DNA of 12,006 nt, taken from assembly GCA_937958735.1 (NCBI GenBank), contig CALGNG010000302.1:1-12006 (forward strand), read 5' to 3'. Shown piece after piece: positions 1-6,668 of the stretch; the first letter of the stretch is position 1, and every line of letters begins with the position of its first letter. The DNA comes from an uncultured Aquimarina sp. (GTDB lineage: Bacteria > Bacteroidota > Bacteroidia > Flavobacteriales > Flavobacteriaceae). The notes under the pieces were generated by a model. It did not search any database and was not told the DNA's origin. It saw nothing but the letters and a program-made list of their open reading frames with translations. A program made the position numbers and the translations under genes.

Positions 1-525
1 CGTAAATTATCATACGGAGCTTTTCCTAATCCTGCTGTTCAATGGACTACTATGATTATTTGTAAAATTTTATATTTCATAGTCTGGATAGCTATTCCAC
101 TGTTTGTTTTAGAAACACCTTGGTATTTTATTATTTTGGGCTTTATGCTAATGCATTATGTAGCTGGACTTATTCTAAGTGTAGTATTTCAATTAGCTCA
201 TATTATTAGTGATACTGAGACACCTATGCCTAATGATGAGGGCACCATGAAAAATTCTTGGGCTATACATCAATTGTTTACCACAACAAATTTTGGTACA
301 AAAAGTAAATTTTTAAGTTGGTTTACTGGTGGGTTAAATCATCAAGTGGAACACCATATTTTTCCACATATTAGCCATGTACATTACCCTAAAATTGCCG
401 AAATAATTAAAGAAACCACTAAAGAGTTTAACTTGCCCTATCATGAATATAAAAGTATGGGTAGCGCTCTTAGTGCCCATTTTAGGCATTTAAAACACTT
501 AGGAACAAATCCAAACATAGCATAA
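1..525 (+). CDS. Acyl-CoA / fatty acid desaturase, C-terminal part (5' truncated by window edge)
   Basis: The reading frame is open from base 1, so the gene begins outside the window and about 174 residues remain. A membrane-bound di-iron desaturase puts a double bond into a fatty acyl chain at the cytoplasmic membrane. The visible part has two hydrophobic stretches (coded at about 52-200) and then the third histidine box HQVEHH at about 340-357, followed by the FPHISHVHYPKIA block. A Q in place of the first H of the box is typical of front-end or linoleoyl-CoA-type desaturases. The ending (PYHEY, then a short tail with HFRHLKHLG) resembles the roughly 360-residue flavobacterial acyl-CoA desaturases. 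The first two histidine boxes must lie upstream and cannot be seen. Regioselectivity cannot be told. The next gene starts 21 bases downstream on the same strand with no terminator between them, so the two may be co-transcribed. Confidence 0.9.
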   Translation, partial: RKLSYGAFPNPAVQWTTMIICKILYFIVWIAIPLFVLETPWYFIILGFMLMHYVAGLILSVVFQLAHIISDTETPMPNDEGTMKNSWAIHQLFTTTNFGTKSKFLSWFTGGLNHQVEHHIFPHISHVHYPKIAEIIKETTKEFNLPYHEYKSMGSALSAHFRHLKHLGTNPNIA

Positions 526-546
526 AAGAATAAATTCAATAAAACA

Positions 547-1737
547 ATGAGCAATCAATTATCTGATAGAATCAATAGTTTAGCACCTTCTGCAACTTTA
601 GAAATGGCTGCAAAAGCACGCGAATTACGTGCTGAAGGAAAAGATATTATCGGTCTAAGTTTAGGTGAGCCTGACTTTAATACACCCGATTATATTAAGG
701 ATGCTGCTATACAAGCAGTAAATGATGATTTTAACTCTTATACTCCTGTAGATGGATATGTAGAATTAAAAGAAGCTATTATTACTAAATTTAAAAGAGA
801 TAATAACTTAACCTATACTTTACCACAAATTGTAGTGTCTACAGGTGCCAAACAAGCACTTTATAATATAGCACAAGTTTGTCTTAACGAAGGAGACGAA
901 GTAATACTTCCATGTCCTTACTGGGTAAGTTATAGTGATATCGTAAAACTAGCCGATGGTGTACCTGTAGAAGTGGAAACTTCTATAGATACCGATTTTA
1001 AAATGACTCCAGAACAATTGGAAGCTGCTATTACTCCTAAAACAAAAATGCTGTGGTACAGCTCTCCTTGTAATCCAAGTGGATCTATATATAGTAAAGA
1101 GGAATTACGTGCTTTAGCAGATGTATTGGTTAAATACCCACAAATTGTAGTGGTTAGTGACGAGATTTACGAGCATATTAACTACGGGGTTACCGCACAT
1201 GCTTCTATGGCAGAGTTCGACGATATGCTTGACCGTACCGTTACCGTTAATGGTGTTGCTAAGGCTTTTGCTATGACGGGATGGAGAATTGGTTATATTG
1301 GTGCTCCTGCATATATTGCTCGTGCTTGTAACAAATTACAAGGACAAGTTACTAGTGGTGCTAACTGTATTGCACAACGTGCTGTAATTACTGCTTTATT
1401 AGAACCTGTAAGCCGTATCCAATATATGGTAGACAAATTTAGAGAACGTAGAACTTTAATCTTAGGATTGTTAAACGGTATCGAAGGTTTTAAATGTAAC
1501 GAGCCAGAAGGGGCTTTTTATGTATACCCAGATGTTACTGCCTTTTTTGGAAAAACACTAGGAGGTAAAAAAATTAATAATGCTTCCGAATTTGCTATCT
1601 ATTTATTAGAAGCTGCTAATGTAGCTACCGTTACCGGTGATGCTTTTGGAAACGGAAATTGTATTCGTATTTCTTATGCTGCTAGCGAAGAACAAATTAT
1701 AGAAGCCATTTCTAGAATTAAGAAAGCCGTAAGTTAA
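547..1737 (+). CDS. Pyridoxal phosphate-dependent aminotransferase, class I (aspartate aminotransferase type)
   Basis: A complete 396-residue fold-type I aminotransferase, cytoplasmic, which most likely moves the amino group between aspartate and 2-oxoglutarate. The substrate is inferred from the family and not proven. Visible landmarks are GLSLGEPDF near residue 36 (substrate-side loop), STGAKQAL at 98-105 (phosphate binding), the SSPCNPSG block with N176, SDEIYEH with D205 and Y208, K239 in GVAKAFAMTGWRIGY (the lysine that forms the Schiff base with PLP), R247 of GWRIGY (phosphate), and R374 in CIRISYA (substrate carboxylate). All key residues are present. The serine usual just before the lysine is alanine here, a tolerated change. 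The length matches the aspC/aatA type of subgroup I-gamma. The ATG start gives a normal N terminus. A strong terminator lies 28 bases past the stop codon. Confidence 0.95.
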   Translation: MSNQLSDRINSLAPSATLEMAAKARELRAEGKDIIGLSLGEPDFNTPDYIKDAAIQAVNDDFNSYTPVDGYVELKEAIITKFKRDNNLTYTLPQIVVSTGAKQALYNIAQVCLNEGDEVILPCPYWVSYSDIVKLADGVPVEVETSIDTDFKMTPEQLEAAITPKTKMLWYSSPCNPSGSIYSKEELRALADVLVKYPQIVVVSDEIYEHINYGVTAHASMAEFDDMLDRTVTVNGVAKAFAMTGWRIGYIGAPAYIARACNKLQGQVTSGANCIAQRAVITALLEPVSRIQYMVDKFRERRTLILGLLNGIEGFKCNEPEGAFYVYPDVTAFFGKTLGGKKINNASEFAIYLLEAANVATVTGDAFGNGNCIRISYAASEEQIIEAISRIKKAVS

Positions 1738-1764
1738 TCCCTTACTACACATATTTATAATTAG

Positions 1765-1800
1765 ATATAGCTCCTCTTAAAAAAGGAGCTATATTTATTT
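1765..1800 (+). terminator. Intrinsic terminator after the aminotransferase
   Basis: A perfect 11-base-pair stem (ATATAGCTCCT at 1765-1775 pairing with AGGAGCTATAT at 1784-1794) with an 8-base loop is followed by the T-rich run TTATTTTTATC. It lies just after the aminotransferase stop and separates that gene from the lipoprotein gene beyond. Confidence 0.88.
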
Positions 1801-1948
1801 TATCTATAGTCTTAATACCTCCTAAGTATTAAATTTACTATTTTTAGAATAGACAAAACCAACAATATTACACTTACAAAACACCGTGCACTACTAGCCT
1901 TAACTGCTCTGTAACTAAATATTAATTACGGCTTATTATACACAAACA

Positions 1949-2431
1949 ATGAAAACTACTAACTTAAAAAAAATCTTAATAATTACTAGTTTAACCCTTG
2001 CTTTTCCCTCATGTAAAAACAAGACCACTCCACCAAACACCACCATAAATACATTACCCCTCCCTGCGAAAGAAAAGGCAAACTCTACAGAAATAGAGAA
2101 ACTCACACTACCTACCCTAAACATAACAGATAACACCTTATTAGTTTCTCCTGTAGAAATTAAAGTAAACTCTCAAGGAGTATGGCTAGCCAGCGAAGGA
2201 ACATTAGGTTTTATACAACTAATAGACGAAAAAGGAATCGAACTAGCACGAGGCACCTTAACTACTACAGAAAATTGGATGACAAGTGGCCCCGTTACAT
2301 TTACTACCAAGTTAATTTTTGATTCTAAAGGTAATACCAAAGGGACTCTAATAATCCATAACGACCCAGGCGCGGGAGACGGCCGAGAGGCTGGGAAAGA
2401 AATAAATTTTACGATACCCGTTAACTTTTAG
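1949..2431 (+). CDS. Lipoprotein with Gmad2 (immunoglobulin-like) domain
   Basis: A 160-residue exported lipoprotein. Residues 1-22 form a lipoprotein signal peptide (KK near the N terminus, a hydrophobic core, lipobox FPSC with C22 as the acylated cysteine). A Thr/Pro/Lys-rich linker runs to about residue 55. The rest matches, by eye, the Gmad2 domain (an Ig-like fold first described in spore-germination proteins but widespread in bacteria): SPVEIKVNSQGVWLASEG, an IQLIDEKGIELARG strand pair, the hallmark ENWMTSGPVTFT, KGTLIIHNDPGAGDG, and an end strand in PVNF. Residues after the cysteine are KNKTT, not acidic, so by flavobacterial sorting rules it would more likely face the periplasm than the cell surface. 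The gene stands alone between a terminator and a long gene-poor stretch. No enzyme signature is visible, so the function is unknown; a binding or structural role is inferred only. Confidence 0.8.
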   Translation: MKTTNLKKILIITSLTLAFPSCKNKTTPPNTTINTLPLPAKEKANSTEIEKLTLPTLNITDNTLLVSPVEIKVNSQGVWLASEGTLGFIQLIDEKGIELARGTLTTTENWMTSGPVTFTTKLIFDSKGNTKGTLIIHNDPGAGDGREAGKEINFTIPVNF

Positions 2432-2833
2432 ATAATTATACCAGTACCATTAAGAAATACACTGCTATTACAACTATACAAGAATCTATTAACAAACGCC
2501 AAAGGTTACTGTGGTATTAGCTAATAATTATTAGTATAATAAAAATCACTCTAAATCTATTTTAAGATAATATTTATAACTAAAAAAAATAGCCCCAATT
2601 AATGCTTTTTAGAACAATCGGATAGATTGGGTTTAGGTAACAAGGTTTATTACCTAATCTTATAAATTAATAATCAAAATTAGGCTTAATCGGTATCTTT
2701 TGGAGTTTAGCCCTACAAACAAAAAAGCCAAACCCCAAAATAGATAGATACCTTCCCCATCCTTCAATTTTTTACATATTACTATATCTAATTAATTATA
2801 ATGTACAGCACTATAGCTATATCACTTAAAAAA
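2432..2833. other. Gene-poor stretch, mostly AT-rich, with inverted repeats
   Basis: About 400 bases after the Gmad2 lipoprotein with no convincing coding region on either strand. A 14-base perfect palindrome sits at 2521-2534 (CTAATAATTATTAG), probably chance in AT-rich DNA. The part from 2582 to 2752 carries a cluster of inverted repeats described separately. No clear terminator follows the lipoprotein gene on the plus strand. Confidence 0.6.
2582..2752 (-). ncRNA. Candidate structured RNA or 3' untranslated region ending in a U tract
   Basis: Read on the minus strand, 2752 to 2692 folds into a long hairpin. GGTATC (2752-2747) pairs with GATACC (2697-2692). After a 6-base one-sided bulge, 2740-2727 (TTTTGGGGTTTGGC) pairs with 2711-2698 (GCTAAACTCCAAAA) over 14 uninterrupted pairs, two of them G-U. 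On the plus strand those two pairs would be A-C mismatches, so the fold suits the minus-strand transcript. A second stem, TTAGGTAA/TTACCTAA (2657-2650 with 2640-2633), follows. Then CCCAAT and ATTGGG can pair (2631-2626 with 2599-2594), in competition with a small CAATC/GATTG hairpin at 2629-2615. Eight Us follow at 2589-2582. It lies 81 bases past the stop of the small minus-strand gene, so it could be that gene's 3' end or a separate small RNA. It matches no RNA family I recognise. Confidence 0.35.
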
Positions 2834-3013
2834 TTAATTTAAGCTTAAAAAAACTGACCCTTCTTCTATTTTATTATTCAAAAGAGACTCCACCTCTTCT
2901 TTAGAGTGTTCTATATTTTCCAAATCCTGTTTTTGTAAATGCGTACATACAAAACTTACTAAAACAATTGCCAACACAAAAGATACTTTTTTTAACAAAA
3001 CAACTTTTTCCAT
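2834..3013 (-). CDS. Possible 59-residue secreted peptide or small lipoprotein
   Basis: A short minus-strand frame starting with ATG at 3013 and ending with TAA. The product starts MEKVVLLKKVSFVLAIVLVS, a good signal-peptide pattern: two lysines, then a hydrophobic run to about residue 22, with a cysteine at residue 23 in SFVC that is a poor lipobox match. The mature part is about 36 residues, hydrophilic and Glu/Lys-rich (QKQDLENIEHSKEEVESLL), likely one amphipathic helix, ending in SVFLSLN. No family is recognised. In favour of a real gene are the ordered signal-then-helix layout and the minus-strand hairpin and U tract downstream. Against it are the small size, no Shine-Dalgarno site, and only a near match to a TAnnTTTG element at 3042-3035 (TTAATTTG). 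The function is unknown. Confidence 0.5.
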   Translation of the reverse strand: MEKVVLLKKVSFVLAIVLVSFVCTHLQKQDLENIEHSKEEVESLLNNKIEEGSVFLSLN

Positions 3014-3388
3014 GATCTACTTTTTTATGATTAACAAATTAAAAATAGCCCGCTAACTACTAGTTATTCTAGAATAGGTGGCTTTACTTTATAAACCTTA
3101 ACACAGCTATTTTCCCTACCCTCAAAAAAACAAATTCTTACAAAAAAAACATAAATTGCTCATAAAAAGAACAATAGCACCTAAAAAAAACAGTATTATT
3201 ATTACAAGAAAATCTACATATACAATTAACACATTTATAAAATCTAAAAAATCCACATTACTAATTTCAAAAAAGCAAAAAAGTCTAAAAAAAGTATCGA
3301 TCCGTAACATTAATCTATAACTTTACGTTATTAATATGTTGCCTTTAGTTCTTTAGTAGAAAAAAGCTAGCCCATTATAATTTTACCT
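3014..3388. other. Gene-poor stretch, strongly A-rich on the plus strand
   Basis: About 375 bases between the start of the small minus-strand gene and the next plus-strand lipoprotein. The stretch 3121-3300 is dominated by A runs on the plus strand. It should hold the promoters of both flanking genes, which are divergent, but no full TAnnTTTG element with a -33 partner is evident. A hydrophobic minus-strand frame inside it (3310-3122) looks like a by-product of the A runs. Confidence 0.6.
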
Positions 3389-4393
3389 ATGAAAATTCAA
3401 TTTTTAGCTCTAGTCTTTATTTCCCTTAATCTATTAACAGCTTGCGACGATGGAGACATTATTGTAACTGCCGAAAATGGTTTTGAATTCGAAACTTCTA
3501 ATTTAAGGTTATGCAATACAGGAGAAAGTAGTGTTCCTAATTCTGGAACCGCTGTTTTTCATAATGTTAACAATACTACCAACGAAGCTATTGCTATAGA
3601 AATCCCTAATCGTTTTTATAACGACACTATAGAAAGCACAGAGGGTAACGAAACATTCCCAGTACAATCAAACCCTGTTGTTTATCGCAAATTTGACACT
3701 GCTATAGATGGAATGGATTATTTTTGTTCTGGAATTCCAGATAACGACATAGGAATTATTACAGAATTATTTGGTAATAGTGGTAATCTAGAAATCAAAA
3801 CAGTTAGAATCATAGAAGAAGATGGAGATGAAGATGGAGATGGACTAACCAATATGCAAGAACGTTTTCGTGATAGCATTAACACCGACATGGATAGATT
3901 CCTTGACTATGAAGATTCTGACGATGATAACGACAATGTACTTACCCGCGACGAAATAATGCCTGAAGGCGAAGATGAAGATAATATTACTATGGTTCCT
4001 ATGGATACCGATGGAGATAAAATCCCTGACCATTTAGATCCAGACGACGATAATGATAACGTTGATACTAGAAATGAAATTTCTGAAACCTCTCCCGATC
4101 CTAGAAACGACGCAAACAGAAACCCAGAAGGGGTCTCTTTCTATTTAGATCCAACCACTAGTAACAATATAGAAGTAACCAGACTAATTACCAACACCTT
4201 TACCTCTACATTTAGAACCACTGTTATTGCTCGAAATTTAGGATTGAGCGAAGCCGATGGTAGTAACGAAATAATTAGAGAAACACTTACGTTTGGTGAT
4301 ATACGAGAAGATAGAATTCAAACCGACTCTGTATCTATCTCTACTCCAGAAACGGAAGAGATGATGCCAGAAGAAGAAACTATTACTCCTTAA
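3389..4393 (+). CDS. Lipoprotein with acidic thrombospondin type 3-like calcium-binding repeats
   Basis: A 334-residue lipoprotein with a clear signal peptide and lipobox LTAC (C19). DDGD follows the cysteine directly, an acidic run like the export signals that send flavobacterial lipoproteins to the cell surface. Residues 24-140 form a beta-rich region with cysteines C42 and C113 and no recognised family. Residues 143-230 are a very acidic repeat block: EDGDEDGDGLTN (144-155), DYEDSDDDNDN followed by a TRDE step (173-189), and DTDGDKIPDHLDPDDDNDN (206-224). This is the aspartate spacing of thrombospondin type 3 or EF-hand-like calcium loops, often seen in flavobacterial surface proteins. The C-terminal part has a beta-rich segment (260-315) and ends in an acidic, Thr-rich tail. 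No catalytic motif is visible. It is probably a calcium-stabilised surface protein. It converges on the Smr gene, with 8 bases between the stop codons and no hairpin there. Confidence 0.8.
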   Translation: MKIQFLALVFISLNLLTACDDGDIIVTAENGFEFETSNLRLCNTGESSVPNSGTAVFHNVNNTTNEAIAIEIPNRFYNDTIESTEGNETFPVQSNPVVYRKFDTAIDGMDYFCSGIPDNDIGIITELFGNSGNLEIKTVRIIEEDGDEDGDGLTNMQERFRDSINTDMDRFLDYEDSDDDNDNVLTRDEIMPEGEDEDNITMVPMDTDGDKIPDHLDPDDDNDNVDTRNEISETSPDPRNDANRNPEGVSFYLDPTTSNNIEVTRLITNTFTSTFRTTVIARNLGLSEADGSNEIIRETLTFGDIREDRIQTDSVSISTPETEEMMPEEETITP

Positions 4394-4401
4394 TTTTTTT
4401 A

Positions 4402-4953
4402 CTACTGATTTTGCAAAAAATAGATGGCTAAAGCCCCTACCCCATATTTCTTATAATCCCCATCTTCGTAACGGATATTATCGTACCTGCGAAACATATA
4501 TTCCAACTCGGAACGCAGCACGCCTTGCCCTACTCCATGGATAAAGACCATTCTAGGGATACGCTTACTTATAGCAAACTCTAATTGGCGTTTTGCCGTA
4601 TCCAATTGGATACTTAACATATCGTAATTAGACATTCCCTTTTGGTTTTTTACTAATTTATGAATATGTAAATCCACCTCCATAGGCGGTATGTTTTTTT
4701 CTTTTTTAAAAGAAATCACTTTTTTAGGGCGCTTTTTAAACTCGGTATTTTGAGACGCTAGGTTAGAAAAATTACCACTAAAATCTAAGGCTTCTTTTCT
4801 GCTTTGATCCAAAACCAATTCTTTTTCTTCATAAGCTACCTCAAAACCATCGTCGGATAACAAAACACAAACCGCTCCTTCTAAACGAATAATTTTGCCT
4901 TGCAAATCATCGTCCAAAGCCATTACAGGGTCTCCTACATTAAACTTACTCAT
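4402..4953 (-). CDS. DUF2027/Smr domain protein (Smr/MutS family)
   Basis: A 183-residue soluble protein. Residues 1-50 form a small beta-barrel-like module (FNVGDPVMALDDDLQGKI, then VLLSDDGFEVAYEEKELV), which I assign to DUF2027 from recall. A basic linker follows (RPKKVISFKKEK, 75-86), and then an Smr domain at 90-183 with the hallmark DLH motif (D94-L95-H96) and the loop HGVGQGVLR (139-147). Smr domains are nucleases or nucleic-acid binders, found at the C terminus of MutS2 and as free proteins. In MutS2 and eukaryotic homologues the DxH and HGxG motifs belong to the endonuclease site, and both are intact here. The exact target, DNA or RNA, is not determined. The ATG start lies two bases after the TAG stop of the upstream membrane-protein gene (TAGACATG on the minus strand), which suggests translational coupling. 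Confidence 0.9.
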   Translation of the reverse strand: MSKFNVGDPVMALDDDLQGKIIRLEGAVCVLLSDDGFEVAYEEKELVLDQSRKEALDFSGNFSNLASQNTEFKKRPKKVISFKKEKNIPPMEVDLHIHKLVKNQKGMSNYDMLSIQLDTAKRQLEFAISKRIPRMVFIHGVGQGVLRSELEYMFRRYDNIRYEDGDYKKYGVGALAIYFLQNQ

Positions 4954-4955
4954 GT

Positions 4956-5168
4956 CTATAATTTTAAATTATCGTTAGTAACAGGTGGGTTATCTTTCTT
5001 AGAAGTTAATCCAGAAGAAATTAAGTATAGCGACAACATTATAACTATTACACCTAATACCTGAAGATATTCTTTCCTAACCCCTATTTGTAAAGGCACA
5101 AATAATCCTATAATACCTATAATAAGGAATACGTAAATTCCAATTTTCTTTTTCATTTCCTTTTTCAT
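4956..5168 (-). CDS. Small two-pass membrane protein, function unknown
   Basis: A 70-residue protein with a positively charged N terminus (MKKEMKKK), a first membrane segment at about residues 9-27, a short loop (QIGVRKEYLQ), a second segment at about 35-53 (GVIVIMLSLYLISSG), and a polar tail (SKKDNPPVTNDNLKL). Both ends are predicted to be cytoplasmic. I chose the ATG at 5168 over an in-frame GTG at 5177. A good Shine-Dalgarno sequence, AAGGTGG, lies at 5180-5174, five bases before this ATG, and the GTG would sit inside that site. This is one of the few Shine-Dalgarno sites in the window. It is the first gene of a two-gene unit with the Smr protein. No family recognised. Confidence 0.7.
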   Translation of the reverse strand: MKKEMKKKIGIYVFLIIGIIGLFVPLQIGVRKEYLQVLGVIVIMLSLYLISSGLTSKKDNPPVTNDNLKL

Positions 5169-5173
5169 TAAAA

Positions 5174-5180
5174 CCACCTT
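5174..5180 (-). promoter_or_regulatory. Shine-Dalgarno site deciding the start of the small membrane protein
   Basis: AAGGTGG on the minus strand, five bases before the ATG at 5168. It favours that start over the GTG at 5177 that overlaps it. Confidence 0.6.
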
Positions 5181-5210
5181 TATACTACTGTTGGACTAAA
5201 ATTCACCGTT

Positions 5211-5218
5211 CAAAAATA
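5211..5218 (-). promoter_or_regulatory. Bacteroidota -7 promoter element for the membrane protein/Smr unit
   Basis: On the minus strand the sequence is TATTTTTG, an exact match to the TAnnTTTG element of the main Bacteroidota sigma factor. It sits about 42 bases before the ATG at 5168, leaving room for a normal leader. No clear TTG at the -33 position is seen at the usual spacing. Confidence 0.5.
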
Positions 5219-5241
5219 GCACAATTTGCTATTAAAAAACT

Positions 5242-5249
5242 TATTTTTG
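5242..5249 (+). promoter_or_regulatory. Bacteroidota -7 promoter element for the rlmD operon
   Basis: TATTTTTG matches TAnnTTTG exactly and ends only four bases before the rlmD ATG at 5254, so the transcript would begin at or next to the start codon. A TTTG at 5225-5228 is closer than the usual -33 spacing. The same eight bases occur facing the other way at 5211-5218. Confidence 0.4.
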
Positions 5250-5253
5250 CGGT

Positions 5254-6663
5254 ATGGGAAGAAAAAAATCAAAACCTTTTTTTGAAAACATAGAAGTTAT
5301 TGACGCTGGTGCCAAAGGTAAAAGTATCGCCAAAGCTCCAGACGGAAAAGTTATTTTTATAAAAAATGCGGTTCCTGGAGATGTAATTAACGTACAAACT
5401 ACTAAAAAACGTACTGCTTATTACGAAGGAGAAGCTAAAGAGATTCTTTCCCCCTCCGACAAGCGTGTAGATCCATTATGCGAACATTCTGGAACTTGTG
5501 GTGGTTGCAAATGGCAAGAAATGGGCTACGAGCACCAGTTATTTTACAAACAACAAGAGGTTACCAATAACCTTAGTAGAATTGGAAAGATAGATCTTCC
5601 AGAAGTTACCCCTATTTTAGGCAGCGAAAAACAGTACTACTATCGTAATAAAATGGAATTTTCTTTTAGCGATAGCCGCTGGTTAACTCTAGACGAAATT
5701 AAAAGTGACACCCAAATTAACAATCGTAACGCCTTAGGTTTCCATATACCAGGAATGTGGGATAAAATTTTAGACCTTAATAATTGCCACTTACAAGCAG
5801 AACCTAGTAATAGTATACGCCTTGCGGTTAAAAAATTTGCTACCGATAACGATATGGCATTTTACAACGCCCGCAACCAAGACGGTTTTTTACGAACTTT
5901 AATGCTCCGTACCACTTCTACTGGAGAGGTTATGGTATTAGTACAATTTTTTCGCGAAGAAATAGAAAAAAGAGAATTATTATTAAATTTTATTAAAGAA
6001 TCTTTTCCCGAAGTTACTTCTCTCCAATACGTAATTAACGAAAAGGGGAACGATACCATTTACGACCAAGAAGTAATTTGTTATAATGGTAAAGACCATA
6101 TCGAAGAAGAGATGGAAGGTCTGCGGTTTAAAATAAACGCCAAATCGTTTTACCAAACCAACTCTGACCAAGCATACGAGTTATATAAAATTACCCGCGA
6201 TTGTGCCGCCCTTAAAGGAGAAGAATTGGTCTACGACTTGTATACTGGTACGGGAACCATAGCACAGTTTGTTTCTAAAGAGGCTAAAAAAGTAATTGGA
6301 GTAGAATCTGTCCCAGAAGCTATAGAAGATGCTAAATTAAATGCTCTTAATAACAACATTACTAATACCGAATTTTATGTTGGGGATATGAAAAAAGTAT
6401 TTACCGCTGGTTTTGTTGCCTTACACGGTAAACCAGATGTAATTATTACAGACCCCCCTAGAGATGGGATGCACAAAGATGTAATAGAACAATTACTAAG
6501 CATTAAAGCAGAAAGAATTGTATATGTAAGTTGTAATAGTGCAACACAAGCTAGGGATTTAGCGTTATTAGATAGCTCTTATAAAGTAACTAAAACGCAA
6601 GCTGTAGATATGTTTCCACAGACCCATCACGTAGAAAATGTGGTAGTACTAGAATTGAGATAA
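5254..6663 (+). CDS. rlmD: 23S rRNA (uracil-C5)-methyltransferase, RlmD type
   Basis: A 469-residue member of the TrmA/RlmC/RlmD family, which methylates C5 of a uracil in 23S rRNA (U1939 in E. coli numbering for RlmD) with S-adenosylmethionine in the cytoplasm. An N-terminal TRAM-type RNA-binding barrel occupies about residues 10-68. The four cysteines of an iron-sulfur cluster are C76, C82, C85 (CEHSGTCGGCKWQ) and C178 (LNNCHL). The SAM-binding motif is YDLYTGTGTIAQF at 327-339, the substrate-site motif is ITDPPRDGMH at 398-407, the catalytic nucleophile is C427 in VYVSCNSATQARDL, and the general base is probably E461 in HHVENVVVLEL. All essential residues are present and the length is normal. 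Whether the true target is U1939, U747 or both cannot be told, since many bacteria have a single enzyme of this family. It heads a tight operon with two envelope-protein genes; the next gene begins 5 bases after the stop. Confidence 0.93.
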   Translation: MGRKKSKPFFENIEVIDAGAKGKSIAKAPDGKVIFIKNAVPGDVINVQTTKKRTAYYEGEAKEILSPSDKRVDPLCEHSGTCGGCKWQEMGYEHQLFYKQQEVTNNLSRIGKIDLPEVTPILGSEKQYYYRNKMEFSFSDSRWLTLDEIKSDTQINNRNALGFHIPGMWDKILDLNNCHLQAEPSNSIRLAVKKFATDNDMAFYNARNQDGFLRTLMLRTTSTGEVMVLVQFFREEIEKRELLLNFIKESFPEVTSLQYVINEKGNDTIYDQEVICYNGKDHIEEEMEGLRFKINAKSFYQTNSDQAYELYKITRDCAALKGEELVYDLYTGTGTIAQFVSKEAKKVIGVESVPEAIEDAKLNALNNNITNTEFYVGDMKKVFTAGFVALHGKPDVIITDPPRDGMHKDVIEQLLSIKAERIVYVSCNSATQARDLALLDSSYKVTKTQAVDMFPQTHHVENVVVLELR

Positions 6664-6668
6664 TATAG

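Noticed and set aside
1936..2136. Minus-strand 66-residue frame opposite the Gmad2 lipoprotein
   Set aside because: Val/Phe-rich antisense of a Thr/Lys-rich coding region. No independent support.
2521..2534. 14-base perfect palindrome CTAATAATTATTAG after the Gmad2 lipoprotein gene
   Set aside because: All-AT apart from its end bases, with no loop and no T run, so it is not a convincing terminator or operator.
2653..2684. CCTAAT/ATTAGG inverted repeat overlapping the second hairpin of the minus-strand candidate RNA
   Set aside because: Six pairs around a 20-base AT loop, and it competes with a better stem. Likely chance, so no riboswitch-like claim is made.
3065..3076. 12-base perfect palindrome TATTCTAGAATA
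   Set aside because: A few palindromes of this length are expected by chance in 12 kb of AT-rich DNA, and it has no T run or clear promoter context.
3122..3310. A 62-residue, very hydrophobic minus-strand frame (Phe, Ile, Leu rich)
   Set aside because: Its composition is what A-rich plus-strand DNA gives when read on the other strand. No ribosome-binding site, no promoter element and no orderly membrane topology. Not listed as a gene.
4394..4401. T run between the convergent stop codons of the acidic lipoprotein and Smr genes, as a terminator
   Set aside because: No stem precedes the T run on either strand, so intrinsic termination is not supported.
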